From assembly GCA_017161665.1 (NCBI GenBank), contig JADFCT010000015.1, forward strand, positions 1-23,491: 23,491 nt of DNA, written 5' to 3'. The stretch is from Candidatus Sumerlaeota bacterium (GTDB lineage Bacteria; Sumerlaeota; Sumerlaeia; JADFCT01). Numbering within the stretch: position 1 is the stretch's first letter; each line of letters opens with the position of its first letter. Shown piece after piece: positions 7,243 to 16,000 of the stretch. A program made the position numbers and the translations under genes. The notes beneath the pieces were generated by a model. It was not told the origin of the DNA and made no database searches. It saw only the letters and a program-made list of their open reading frames with translations.

Positions 7243-8673
7243 ATGTCATTGGCGCACATAACCGAACATCCATTGAGCAATAACGCGCTGAATTTTGTGG
7301 AGGACGCTCGTTTCCAGGCACTTTTAAATCAAGGACAACCGGATGCCGAGCGGATCCGAGAAATTGTCGCCAAAAGTATGGACAAGAAGCCGCTGGAGAT
7401 TGAAGAGACGGCGGCGCTTCTGGCTGCCGACGATCCGGAATTGATAGAAGAAATTTATGCGGCGGCCCGTCAACTCAAGCAAGACGTGTATGGGAATCGC
7501 ATTGTCCTGTTCGCGCCATTGTATATCGGCAATTATTGCATCAATAATTGCCGATACTGTGGATTCAAAGTCAGCAACACCGACCAGGTTCGCCGGACGC
7601 TGTCGAAAGAAGAACTGATCGACCAGGTTGAGGCATTGGAACAAAAGGGGCATAAACGTCTGATCCTCGTTTACGGCGAACATCCCGACTACACACCGGA
7701 ATTTATTGCTGAGACAGTACGAACCGTTTACGGCGTTAAAGCGGGCCCCGGCAGCATTCGCCGAGTGAATATCAACGCCCCCCCTTTGACGATCGAAGGA
7801 TTCCGCACGGTTAAAGAAGCGGGGATCGGCACGTACCAAATTTTCCAGGAAACCTATCACGAGCCGACGTATCGGGCCATGCATCCGGTCAATACGGCCA
7901 AAGGCGATTTCATGTGGCGGCTCGATTCGCTGAGTCGCGCCATGGAGGGCGGTTGCGATGATGTGGGCATTGGGGCGTTGTTTGGATTATACAATTGGAA
8001 ATATGAGGTGCTGGGATTGGTCGCCCACAGTCTCTTCTTGCAAGAGCGGTTCGGCGTTGGTCCCCATACAATCAGTTTTCCTCGTCTGCAACAGGCGCTG
8101 GGTAGGGATGTGGATGAAAAGTATCTTGTGAAGGACGAAGCGTTCAAACGGCTCATTGCGATTTTGCGTTTGTCGGTGCCTTATACCGGTCTGATTTTGA
8201 CGGCGCGCGAGCGCCCTCAACTGCGCCGCGAGGTGATGGAATTTGGCGTTTCACAAATCGATGCTGGCACACGGATCGAAATCGGTGGTTATACCGAGGT
8301 GGGGGACGCTCAAAAGATTGAACGCGAACAGTTCCAGATCGGTGATATTCGGTCCCTGGATGAAGTGATGGGTGAACTGATCGAGAGCAATTATATCCCC
8401 AGTTTTTGCACCGCTTGTTACCGTTTGGGGCGAACAGGCGAGCATTTTATGGAATTTGCCATCCCGGGATTCATCCAGCGGTACTGTACACCGAATGCGT
8501 TGACGACCTTGAAAGAATATCTGGTGGACTATGCTTCGCCTGAAACACGCAAGGCGGGTGAGGAATTGATCGAAAACGAATTGGCCAAAATCGAGGATGG
8601 CGAACGCAAGAGACGCCTAATGGCCAGGCTGACAACCATTGAGACTTCTCTGGATCGCGATCTGTACGAATAA
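7243..8673 (+). CDS. hydG: [FeFe]-hydrogenase H-cluster radical SAM maturase HydG
   Basis: A 476-residue tyrosine lyase that cleaves tyrosine to p-cresol and dehydroglycine and turns the latter into CO and cyanide on an auxiliary iron-sulfur cluster. The radical SAM site is Cys99-x3-Cys103-x2-Cys106 (CINNCRYCGF). The C-terminal auxiliary site Cys389-x2-Cys392-x22-Cys415 is exactly the HydG signature and separates it from its relative ThiH. Length is normal. AGGA 8 nt before the ATG supports the start. It sits between hydE and an aspartate ammonia-lyase. No thiamine genes are nearby, which also argues against ThiH. Confidence 0.96.
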   Translation: MSLAHITEHPLSNNALNFVEDARFQALLNQGQPDAERIREIVAKSMDKKPLEIEETAALLAADDPELIEEIYAAARQLKQDVYGNRIVLFAPLYIGNYCINNCRYCGFKVSNTDQVRRTLSKEELIDQVEALEQKGHKRLILVYGEHPDYTPEFIAETVRTVYGVKAGPGSIRRVNINAPPLTIEGFRTVKEAGIGTYQIFQETYHEPTYRAMHPVNTAKGDFMWRLDSLSRAMEGGCDDVGIGALFGLYNWKYEVLGLVAHSLFLQERFGVGPHTISFPRLQQALGRDVDEKYLVKDEAFKRLIAILRLSVPYTGLILTARERPQLRREVMEFGVSQIDAGTRIEIGGYTEVGDAQKIEREQFQIGDIRSLDEVMGELIESNYIPSFCTACYRLGRTGEHFMEFAIPGFIQRYCTPNALTTLKEYLVDYASPETRKAGEELIENELAKIEDGERKRRLMARLTTIETSLDRDLYE

Positions 8674-8785
8674 CCCCAGTTAACGGTGCGAGGTTTCATG
8701 AATTCAATCGCCTTATTCCCTTGCATTTCAGGGTTTAGGGCGTTTCTTTTTGCCGCAGGATGGTGATAAACGAGAAGGAGTGACG

Positions 8786-10198
8786 ATGAGCGCCTATCGT
8801 GTTGAGTCAGATTTACTGGGCGAACGGAACCTTCCGGCCGAAGCCCTGTATGGGATCCACACAAGTCGAGCCATGGAAAACTTTCCGTTGTCCGGGCGAC
8901 CGACGCATCCGGCGCTGATTCATGCCTATGGGGCGGTGAAACTCGCCTGCGCGCGAACCAATCATGAATTAGGGGCTTGGGATGATGAACTCGCTCAAGC
9001 CATTGAAACCGCTTGCGATGAAATGATGCGCGGCCGATTGGATGCGCATATTCATGTGGATGCGTTACAGGGGGGCGCCGGCACCTCGACAAACATGAAC
9101 GTCAATGAAGTAATAGCCAATCGCGCTCTGGCGTTTTTAGGACGCCGACCAGGCGAATATGGCGTCATTCATCCAATCGATGATGTGAATCGTCATCAAT
9201 CCACGAACGACACCTACCCGACGGCCCTGAAGGTGGCGGCCATCGGTCGCCTTGGCGTGTTGGAGCGTGAGGTGGTCGGACTGCTGGAGGCTTTCCAGGC
9301 GCAGGAAAAGGCGATGGCTCACGTGGTCAAAGTGGGGCGAACGCAGTTTCAGGACGCCGTCTTGACAACGCTGGGGCGGGAGATGTCGGCTTATGCCGAA
9401 GCCTTTGGACGCGACCGTTGGCGTATCTATAAATGTGTGGAGCGGTTGCGCGTGATCAATCTGGGTGGGACGGCCATCGGTACCGGACTGGGGGCTCCGC
9501 GCCGATTTATCTTCCAGGCCACCGAGCATCTGCGGGAGATAACGGGTCTGGGGTTGGCCCGGTCTGAGAATCTTGTCGAGACCACCCAAAATGCTGACGT
9601 GTTTGTGGAGGTGAGTGGGATTTTGAAGGCCTGTGCGTGTAATCTGTTCAAAGTGTCCACAGACTTGCGTCTGCTTTCTTCGGGACCGGGAGCCGGATTG
9701 AGTGAATTGCGGTTGCCTGAGCGCCAGGCCGGTTCATCCATCATGCCGGGCAAGGTCAATCCCGTAATCCCCGAGGCTGCGACCCAGGCGGCCATGGAGG
9801 TCATGGGGCGGGACCATGCGCTGACCTTGGCCTGTTCGATGGGAAGCCTGGAATTGAACGCCTTCATGCCGATGATTGCCGATTCCTTGCTGGGCAGCAT
9901 TGACCTGTTGGCGCAAGCCTGTTTGATCCTGCGGCGTTTTTGTGTTCAGGACATGACGGCCGACATGGAACGCTGCGCCCGTCATGTCCAGTCAACGACT
10001 GCCGTGGCGACGGCGCTGGTCGGTCCCTTGGGATATGAAAAGGCACAGGAAATTGCTCGACATGCAACCACAAAAGGGATGACCATACGACAGGTGGTCT
10101 TGGAAGCCGGATGGATGGCGCCGGCCGAATTTGACGACTTGATTTCTCCCGAATCGGTGACGCGTTTGGGATCCCCACCGCCGCAATGGGGCGCATGA
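8786..10198 (+). CDS. aspA: Aspartate ammonia-lyase (aspartase) of the hydrogenase-maturation cluster
   Basis: A 470-residue member of the fumarase/aspartase superfamily that interconverts L-aspartate with fumarate and ammonia. Visible motifs are GAGTSTNMNVNEVIANR (98-113), DDVNRHQSTNDTYPT (132-146), VGRTQFQDA (183-191) and the signature GSSIMPGKVNP (316-326) with the catalytic-base serine at 318. The T-S-T-N-M-N and GRTQ forms favour aspartase over fumarase. An in-frame upstream ATG exists at 8750, but AGAAGGAG (8773-8780), 5 nt before 8786, fixes this start. It follows hydG by 112 nt. An aspartase commonly accompanies hydE/F/G, and supply of ammonia for the azadithiolate bridge has been suggested. 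Assignment to aspartase is strong; the maturation role is inferred. Confidence 0.9.
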   Translation: MSAYRVESDLLGERNLPAEALYGIHTSRAMENFPLSGRPTHPALIHAYGAVKLACARTNHELGAWDDELAQAIETACDEMMRGRLDAHIHVDALQGGAGTSTNMNVNEVIANRALAFLGRRPGEYGVIHPIDDVNRHQSTNDTYPTALKVAAIGRLGVLEREVVGLLEAFQAQEKAMAHVVKVGRTQFQDAVLTTLGREMSAYAEAFGRDRWRIYKCVERLRVINLGGTAIGTGLGAPRRFIFQATEHLREITGLGLARSENLVETTQNADVFVEVSGILKACACNLFKVSTDLRLLSSGPGAGLSELRLPERQAGSSIMPGKVNPVIPEAATQAAMEVMGRDHALTLACSMGSLELNAFMPMIADSLLGSIDLLAQACLILRRFCVQDMTADMERCARHVQSTTAVATALVGPLGYEKAQEIARHATTKGMTIRQVVLEAGWMAPAEFDDLISPESVTRLGSPPPQWGA

Positions 10199-10230
10199 AG
10201 ATTCGGGACTGCCTGAGGAGCAACCGGTCG

Positions 10231-11640
10231 ATGGATGTCAATGCCACGGTGATGGTAATCGACGACGAGCCGAGCATGTGCGGGATTCTGGAGCAGACAT
10301 TGCTGCTCGAAGGATTTCGTGTTTCCGCTTTTATCAAATCGACTGAGGCCATGTCGACGTTGGATAAGACCAAACCCGATATTGTGTTGACGGATCTCTT
10401 GATGCCGGAGATTGATGGGATGGGGGTCATTGATCGGGTTCAGGAGTACGATAAATCGATTCCTGTCATTGTTATCACGGCCCACGGCACGATTGACAAC
10501 GCCGTCGAAGCGATTCGAAAAGGCGCGTATGATTATGTGACCAAGCCATTCCTGATTGCGGATTTGCTGATCAAAATTCGCCACGGGTTGGACTTTTCTC
10601 AATTGAATGCCGAACGGGACACGGTCACGGATTTGCTGAATCGCGCCTATACGAAAGATGAGCCTGTCGGCGAAAGCCCGGCGTGGCGTGATGTGATGGC
10701 GGCCGTGGACCGTGTGGCCAAAACGCCATCACCGGTTTTGATTCTGGGAGAGACGGGTTCGGGTAAGGAGATGCTGGCTCACGCCATCCATCGACGCAGT
10801 GAATTCCGAAAGGGACGATTTGTGCCGGTCAATTGCGCCTCCATTCCCGAGCCATTGCTTGAGAGTGAATTGTTTGGACATGAAAAAGGGGCTTTTACTA
10901 ATGCCGTTTCCAGAAAACTCGGCCTGTTTGAATTGGCCGATGACGGCACACTGTTTCTGGACGAAATTGGGGACATGCCCATCCTGCTTCAGGCCAAATT
11001 ATTGCGCGCCCTGGAAGAACGTCGAATTCAGCGGGTGGGCGGTGTCAAGGAAATTGCAGTCAACCCTCGGGTGCTGGCTGCCACCCATCGCGATTTGAAA
11101 GAAGAAATCGCTGCCGGCCGGTTCCGTGAGGATCTCTATTATCGCGTTCATGTTCTCACGCTGCGGGCCCCACCTCTGCGCGAGCGTGTTTCGGACATTC
11201 CTCTGTTGGCTGAGTATTATATCCAAAAAATGCAGAACGCCTCGGGGAGTCGGCGGGTTCGCTTGTCCGACGAAGCGGCTCAATCTCTTCAGGCCTATTC
11301 CTGGCCGGGCAACGCCCGCGAATTACGCAACGTCATCGAACGGGCTGTCACCATGTGTAACGGTCTCCGAATCGACATTGCGGATCTGAATCTGGAATCC
11401 TATGCTAGCGGTGACCGCCATCTCGGAAAAGGGGACATCCCCCTTTCCTTTAGCGTCTTTGATGGTAAGAGTTTCTCTGAAGCCCGTGAGGTCTTTGAGC
11501 GTGACTATCTGGTGGGGCTTCTCCGTAACACCGGTGGCAATGTTTCGGCGGCCGCGAAGGCCGCCGTGATGAGCCGACGCAATCTCTATGAAAAAATCGA
11601 AAAACTGGGTATTGACTCTTCCGAGTATAAGGACGCTTGA
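10231..11640 (+). CDS. Sigma-54 dependent response regulator (NtrC family)
   Basis: A 469-residue three-domain activator. The receiver domain (1-120) has acidic residues Asp11/Asp12, phospho-acceptor Asp55 (VLTDLLMPE), Thr83 and Lys105. The AAA+ domain (about 145-380) has Walker A GETGSGKE (173-180), Walker B LFLDEIGD (241-248) and arginine-finger region FREDLYYR. The sigma-54 contact loop reads GAFTNA (220-225) instead of the usual GAFTGA. A Fis-type helix-turn-helix is at about 437-460. It would activate sigma-54 promoters when phosphorylated. GAGGAG 10 nt upstream supports the start at 10231; earlier starts overlapping the aspA stop have no ribosome binding site. No sensor kinase is in the window. 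The position 32 nt after aspA suggests it belongs to the hyd operon, but its targets are unknown. Confidence 0.95.
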   Translation: MDVNATVMVIDDEPSMCGILEQTLLLEGFRVSAFIKSTEAMSTLDKTKPDIVLTDLLMPEIDGMGVIDRVQEYDKSIPVIVITAHGTIDNAVEAIRKGAYDYVTKPFLIADLLIKIRHGLDFSQLNAERDTVTDLLNRAYTKDEPVGESPAWRDVMAAVDRVAKTPSPVLILGETGSGKEMLAHAIHRRSEFRKGRFVPVNCASIPEPLLESELFGHEKGAFTNAVSRKLGLFELADDGTLFLDEIGDMPILLQAKLLRALEERRIQRVGGVKEIAVNPRVLAATHRDLKEEIAAGRFREDLYYRVHVLTLRAPPLRERVSDIPLLAEYYIQKMQNASGSRRVRLSDEAAQSLQAYSWPGNARELRNVIERAVTMCNGLRIDIADLNLESYASGDRHLGKGDIPLSFSVFDGKSFSEAREVFERDYLVGLLRNTGGNVSAAAKAAVMSRRNLYEKIEKLGIDSSEYKDA

Positions 11641-11644
11641 TCTG

Positions 11645-12586
11645 ATGCCCTTTGCGCAAAACAAAACAAAGCAAGGCGTCCCTCACCTCCCCCACGAGGC
11701 GCCCCGAGGAGGCTATGGCGCCGATCCCATCGTCAGGGTTACAGTGGTTGGGATGATCACGAACGTGTTTCTGTCCGTGATCAAAATTGTTGTCGGCGTC
11801 ATGGTTAATTCGATCTCGCTGTTAGCGGATGGTGTTCATTCGTTCTCCGACCTCCTTACGGATGTAGCGGTATTGGTGGGATCCCGGATCGGTAATCGGC
11901 CAGCGGATGACAATCATCCCTATGGCCATGGCAAATATGAAACCTTCGCGTCCGTGTTTGTCTCGGTGGTCCTCATCCTTGTGGCGGGTGGTATCATATG
12001 GAACTCGGCCCATTCCTTTCTCAACGCCGAATTTGTTCGTTCCCCGCGATGGGTGATGGTCGTTGCGGTGGTTTCCATTCTACTAAAGGAATGGTTGTTC
12101 CGAATCACGCGGCGGGTGGCTCTGGGGGTGCGCTCGGCGGCGGCCCTTGCCAATGCCTGGCATCACCGGTCAGACGCCTTTTCTTCGATTGCTGTTTTGT
12201 TGGGTGGCATCGCGGGATGCGCCGGCTATCCTCACGGCGACAGCGTCGCGGGTGTGGTGGTTGGCGTGATGGTGGTGACGGCTGGATTTAAACTTTTATC
12301 CGAGGCGATGATGGAATTGTCGGAGGCCTCGGCTGAGACTCGCTTTCAGAAAGCGCTGACGGACTTGCTCAATGAAACGCCCGAAGTGTTGGGGTGGCAT
12401 GCCTGTCGGGGGCGTCATGTGGGACGCGAAGTCTTTTTAGACTGTCACATCCAGGTGGATGCAGATCTGAGTGTTCGGCATTCGCATGAATTGACCGGTA
12501 AACTCAAAAAACAACTGCGACGTCGACTCGGGATTCCCGTGAATCTCCTCATCCATGTCGAACCTTTTGAAGGGGAGGTGAAGTAG
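11645..12586 (+). CDS. Cation diffusion facilitator family transporter
   Basis: A 313-residue inner-membrane metal/proton antiporter of the CDF family. About six membrane segments lie between residues 28 and 220, followed by a cytoplasmic ferredoxin-like domain (about 225-313). Metal-site motifs are HSFSD in the second helix (His65, Asp69) and HHRSD in the fifth (His173, Asp177). The His/Asp arrangement is usual for zinc-type members. The conserved HPYGHGKYE loop is at 91-99. The start is placed 4 nt after the regulator's stop codon, with AAGGA upstream inside the regulator's end; an earlier in-frame ATG at 11588 lies within the regulator and is unlikely. The tight spacing implies co-transcription with the regulator. 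Whether the metal is zinc, cobalt, cadmium or iron cannot be told. Confidence 0.93.
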   Translation: MPFAQNKTKQGVPHLPHEAPRGGYGADPIVRVTVVGMITNVFLSVIKIVVGVMVNSISLLADGVHSFSDLLTDVAVLVGSRIGNRPADDNHPYGHGKYETFASVFVSVVLILVAGGIIWNSAHSFLNAEFVRSPRWVMVVAVVSILLKEWLFRITRRVALGVRSAAALANAWHHRSDAFSSIAVLLGGIAGCAGYPHGDSVAGVVVGVMVVTAGFKLLSEAMMELSEASAETRFQKALTDLLNETPEVLGWHACRGRHVGREVFLDCHIQVDADLSVRHSHELTGKLKKQLRRRLGIPVNLLIHVEPFEGEVK

Positions 12587-12602
12587 GGGAGATCAGCCTG
12601 CC

Positions 12603-12631
12603 TTGACTCAACAGCGTCTCTTTGATACAAT
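12603..12631 (+). promoter_or_regulatory. Sigma-70 type promoter before the micro-ORF and secA
   Basis: TTGACT (12603-12608) and TACAAT (12626-12631) match the sigma-70 consensus at 5 of 6 bases each and are separated by exactly 17 nt. It is the best promoter I found in the window. Transcription would start near 12638, about 28 nt before the ATG of the 38-codon ORF. As no terminator is seen before secA, it could also drive secA. Confidence 0.65.
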
Positions 12632-12665
12632 CGCCTTCTTTCAACCCTAAGCGGAGGATGATAAA

Positions 12666-12782
12666 ATGAAAACGACTGTACTGATTGCCGGGACGGCCAT
12701 CGCCTGCTTTGTCACGGTCATGATTGTATCCGACATTATTTCCTATCATCGACGTCTCCCGAAACCCTATTTGCAAATGTAA
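12666..12782 (+). CDS. Small single-pass membrane protein (38 residues)
   Basis: This 38-codon ORF starts with ATG and ends with TAA. GGAGG stands 8 nt before the ATG, one of the best ribosome binding sites in the window, and a consensus-like promoter lies about 35 nt further up. The product has two polar residues, then a hydrophobic segment (about residues 4-25, VLIAGTAIACFVTVMIVSDII), then a short basic tail with His-Arg-Arg and Lys-Pro. This layout fits an N-out/C-in single-pass inner-membrane peptide by the positive-inside rule. It stands 79 nt after the CDF gene and 230 nt before secA. I recognise no family. A regulatory leader peptide for secA is an alternative, since E. coli secA is preceded by the SecM arrest peptide, but no arrest motif is visible. 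Confidence 0.6.
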   Translation: MKTTVLIAGTAIACFVTVMIVSDIISYHRRLPKPYLQM

Positions 12783-13012
12783 AAACGCGTCGCCTCCTCT
12801 TCCCGGTCAAGCGCGCGTGGGATCGGAAGGTCATAAGTTCCGGTCGTTATCAGAGGGCTTCTCGGATAACGGCGCGTCGTTGTTTGTGGGAATTCCCCTG
12901 CCAGTCCCTCAACTGGACAGCCGAATCCGGTTGATTGCCCCCGCGCCGGAGCGGTATCTTTTCATGCGGTCACATACAATACGGATCACGATTCATACGC
13001 AGGAGCCAATAT
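12783..13012 (+). other. Leader region upstream of secA
   Basis: This 230-nt spacer holds no credible gene. A weak promoter-like pair, TTGATT (12931-12936) and TATCTT (12955-12960) with an 18-nt spacer, each 4 of 6 matches, could provide a secA-proximal start. AGGAG at 13001-13005, 7 nt before the secA ATG, is the secA ribosome binding site. No clear terminator hairpin was found between the micro-ORF and secA. Confidence 0.35.
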
Positions 13013-16000
13013 ATGGCAATTCAAGCATTATTCAAAACCATAACCAAAAAGATATTCGGCGACAAGCAGACCCGGGACATGCGGCGTTATCAGCCGATGG
13101 TGGAGGAAATAAACGCCCATTATGCGGCGCTCAAGTCCCTGAGTGATGACGAGTTGCGCGCCAAGACCGATGCGTTTCGTGAGCGTCTCAACAAGGGAGA
13201 AACGCTGGATGATATCGTCCTGGAAGCCTTCGCGGTGGTCAAGGACGCGTGCCGGCGCCACGCGGGTAAAAAATGGCTGGTTCGTGGCAAGGAACTTGAT
13301 TGGAACATGGTACCGTATGACGTTCAGTTGATCGGCGCTCTGGCGCTCTATGAGGGAAAAATCGCTGAATTGCAAACCGGTGAGGGCAAGACGCTGACCG
13401 CCGTCATGCCGCTGTATGTCCACGCCCTGACTGGCAAAGGCTCTCACTTGGTCACCGTCAACGACTACTTGGCCAAGCGCGATGCGGAATGGAATGGGCC
13501 AATCTTTGAATTTCTGGGGCTGACGGTGGACTGCATTGATCATTACGCCCCCAATACCCCACAGCGGCGGGCCGCTTACCGTTGCGACATCACGTATGGC
13601 ACAAACAACGAGTTCGGCTTCGACTATCTGCGTGACAACATGGCCACCGCCAAGGATCACCTGGTCCAGCGGGAACTGAATTTTGCCATTGTGGATGAGG
13701 TGGACTCGATTCTCATCGACGAATCTCGCACCCCCCTGATCATTTCCGGTCCCGTGGACCGTTCGACTCACCAATATGATAAGATCAAGCCCGGCGTGGA
13801 AAAACTCGTTCGTCGCCAGTTGTCTTTGGTCAATGATCTCATGGCTGAAGCGGAGCGGGCTTTCAAGGAACTTCAATCAGGCGACAAGGATGCCGAATGG
13901 GCTTTGGGCAAAAACCTTTTGCTGTGTCGCAAAGGCGCGCCGAAGCATAAGCGCCTGATGCGGATGCTATCCGCCAATCCCACCGTTGATCGCTACGTAT
14001 CCCGCGTCGAGCGCGATTTCATGGTCGAGAAGCGGATGCACGAGTTGGATGCCGAACTGTATTATGTAATCGATGAAAAGGGACATAACATTGATCTGAC
14101 TGAAATGGGCCGCGAGGCCCTGTCTCCCAACGATCCGGATATGTTCATCCTCAACGATCTCGTTGAAGTGATCGCCAGCATTGAGGGACGCGAGGATCTC
14201 TCCGACGAAGATAAAGAGAAGAAAAAAGCGCTGGCCCGCCAGGCAAACGACACACGGGCCGAGGAATTGCACAATATATCCCAACTCCTGCGCGCTTATT
14301 CGTTGTATGAAAAAGATGTTGAATATGTTGTTGAGGACAATAAAGTCGTCATCGTCGATTCGAACACGGGACGCAAGATGCCCGGCCGGCGCTGGTCCGA
14401 TGGTCTGCATCAGGCCGTGGAAGCCAAAGAAAACGTCAAGATCGAAATTGAGACACAAACCCTGGCCACCATTACGGTTCAAAATTTCTTTCGCATGTAT
14501 AATCGGCTATCCGGCATGACCGGCACAGCCGAAACGGAGGCGACGGAGTTCTATCACACCTATAAAATGGATGTGGTCGTCGTCCCACCCAATGTGCCCA
14601 CCCGGCGCAATGACATGGACGATGTGATTTATCGAACAAAGCGCGAGAAATTAAGCGCCCTGATGGATGAAGTGACGTACTACCACGAACTTGGACTGCC
14701 GGTGTTGGTCGGTACTGTGTCCGTTGAGGTGTCCGAACTCCTGAGTCGCATGTTTCGCCGCCAGGGATTGTCCCACAATGTTCTGAATGCCAAAAACCAT
14801 GAACGGGAGGCTGACATTGTCGCCGACGCCGGCAAGCCTGGCCAGATTACAATCGCCACGAACATGGCCGGTCGCGGCACGGATATCAAACTCCAACCCG
14901 ATATGATAAACTGGAGCGGCCCTGTGGATCTAAAGGGGCTCCCCATTATTTCCTCGACATTCGAAGGCGATAAGGGACAAGCCGAGACGATTGAGATTCC
15001 CTACGGGCTTCAGATCATCGGCAGTGAACGGCATGAGTCGCGTCGAATTGACCGGCAGTTGCGAGGCCGTTCCGGACGCCAGGGCGACGCCGGATCGTCA
15101 CGCTTCTTCCTGTCGCTGGAAGACGATCTCATGCGACTGTTTGGATCGGATCGCATTTCCGGGATCATGGCCAAACTGGGCATGGAGGATGGCGAACCCA
15201 TCCAACATGGCGTTGTCACCCGCGCCATTGAGCGGGCGCAGAAACGCATTGAAGGGATTCACTTCGGTCAGCGCAGCCAGACGCTGAAATACGATGACGT
15301 CATGAACAAACAGCGCGAAGCCGTCTATGGTTTGCGTCGAACGGTTCTGGTTCAGGATGAAATCGATAATGTTATCCTGGATCTGTTTTACGGCGCGGTG
15401 CAAAACGAAGCGGTGAAATTTGACGTTGTTGGCGATGATCCCGGCCAGTGGGATACCGAAGGATTCTTCAATTGGATTCTACATCATGCGCCGCGGGCTG
15501 ACATTATGTCGTTGCGTCAGCGTATGGAAAACAAGGACGACGCCCTGGCCAGTCCGACAGCCTTTATCGACACTGTCATGGAAACCGTCGAACAGGCCTA
15601 TCGTCTCAAAGCGGAGGCCTTGGGTCCTGAGATCATCACAGACCTGACACGATTTGTCATTCTGGATCGGATTGATGATAATTGGCGTGCGCATCTGGCC
15701 GCCATTGACGAGATGAAGGAAGGCATCTGGATGCGGGGTCAGGCGCAACTCGATCCCCTGGTGGAGTATCAGCGCGAAGCCAGTCTCATGTTTGAAGATA
15801 TGATGGAAAGCATCAATCGCGAGATATTCCAAAAGTTCTTCCGCATACAGGTCGTTGTCAATAACATGGTTCTGCCCGACGTGCCGATGGAATTCATGAA
15901 GGCGGATGGCGATTCAGCCGCTCAGGCCGCGGCCGTCCGTCAACAGGCCGCCGGACCAGGAGAGGAAGGAATCCGACCGGGGCAGCGGCCGGACGGCCGC

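Noticed and set aside
7243..8673. ThiH (thiamine tyrosine lyase) for the hydG gene
   Set aside because: The C-x2-C-x22-C auxiliary cluster site and the hydE neighbour are specific to HydG; ThiH lacks this C-terminal site.
8529..9092. 187-codon minus-strand open frame across the hydG-aspA junction
   Set aside because: It is antisense to two well-identified genes and has no supporting motif or ribosome binding site.
12724..13146. 140-codon plus-strand open frame spanning the gap before secA
   Set aside because: It overlaps both the micro-ORF and the secA N-terminus in another frame, lacks a ribosome binding site, and its sequence is Pro/Arg-rich with no recognisable fold.
14882..15004. 37-residue SecA insertion after TDIKL as a novel element
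   Set aside because: This loop is variable in length across SecA; E. coli has a similar-sized insertion at the same place.
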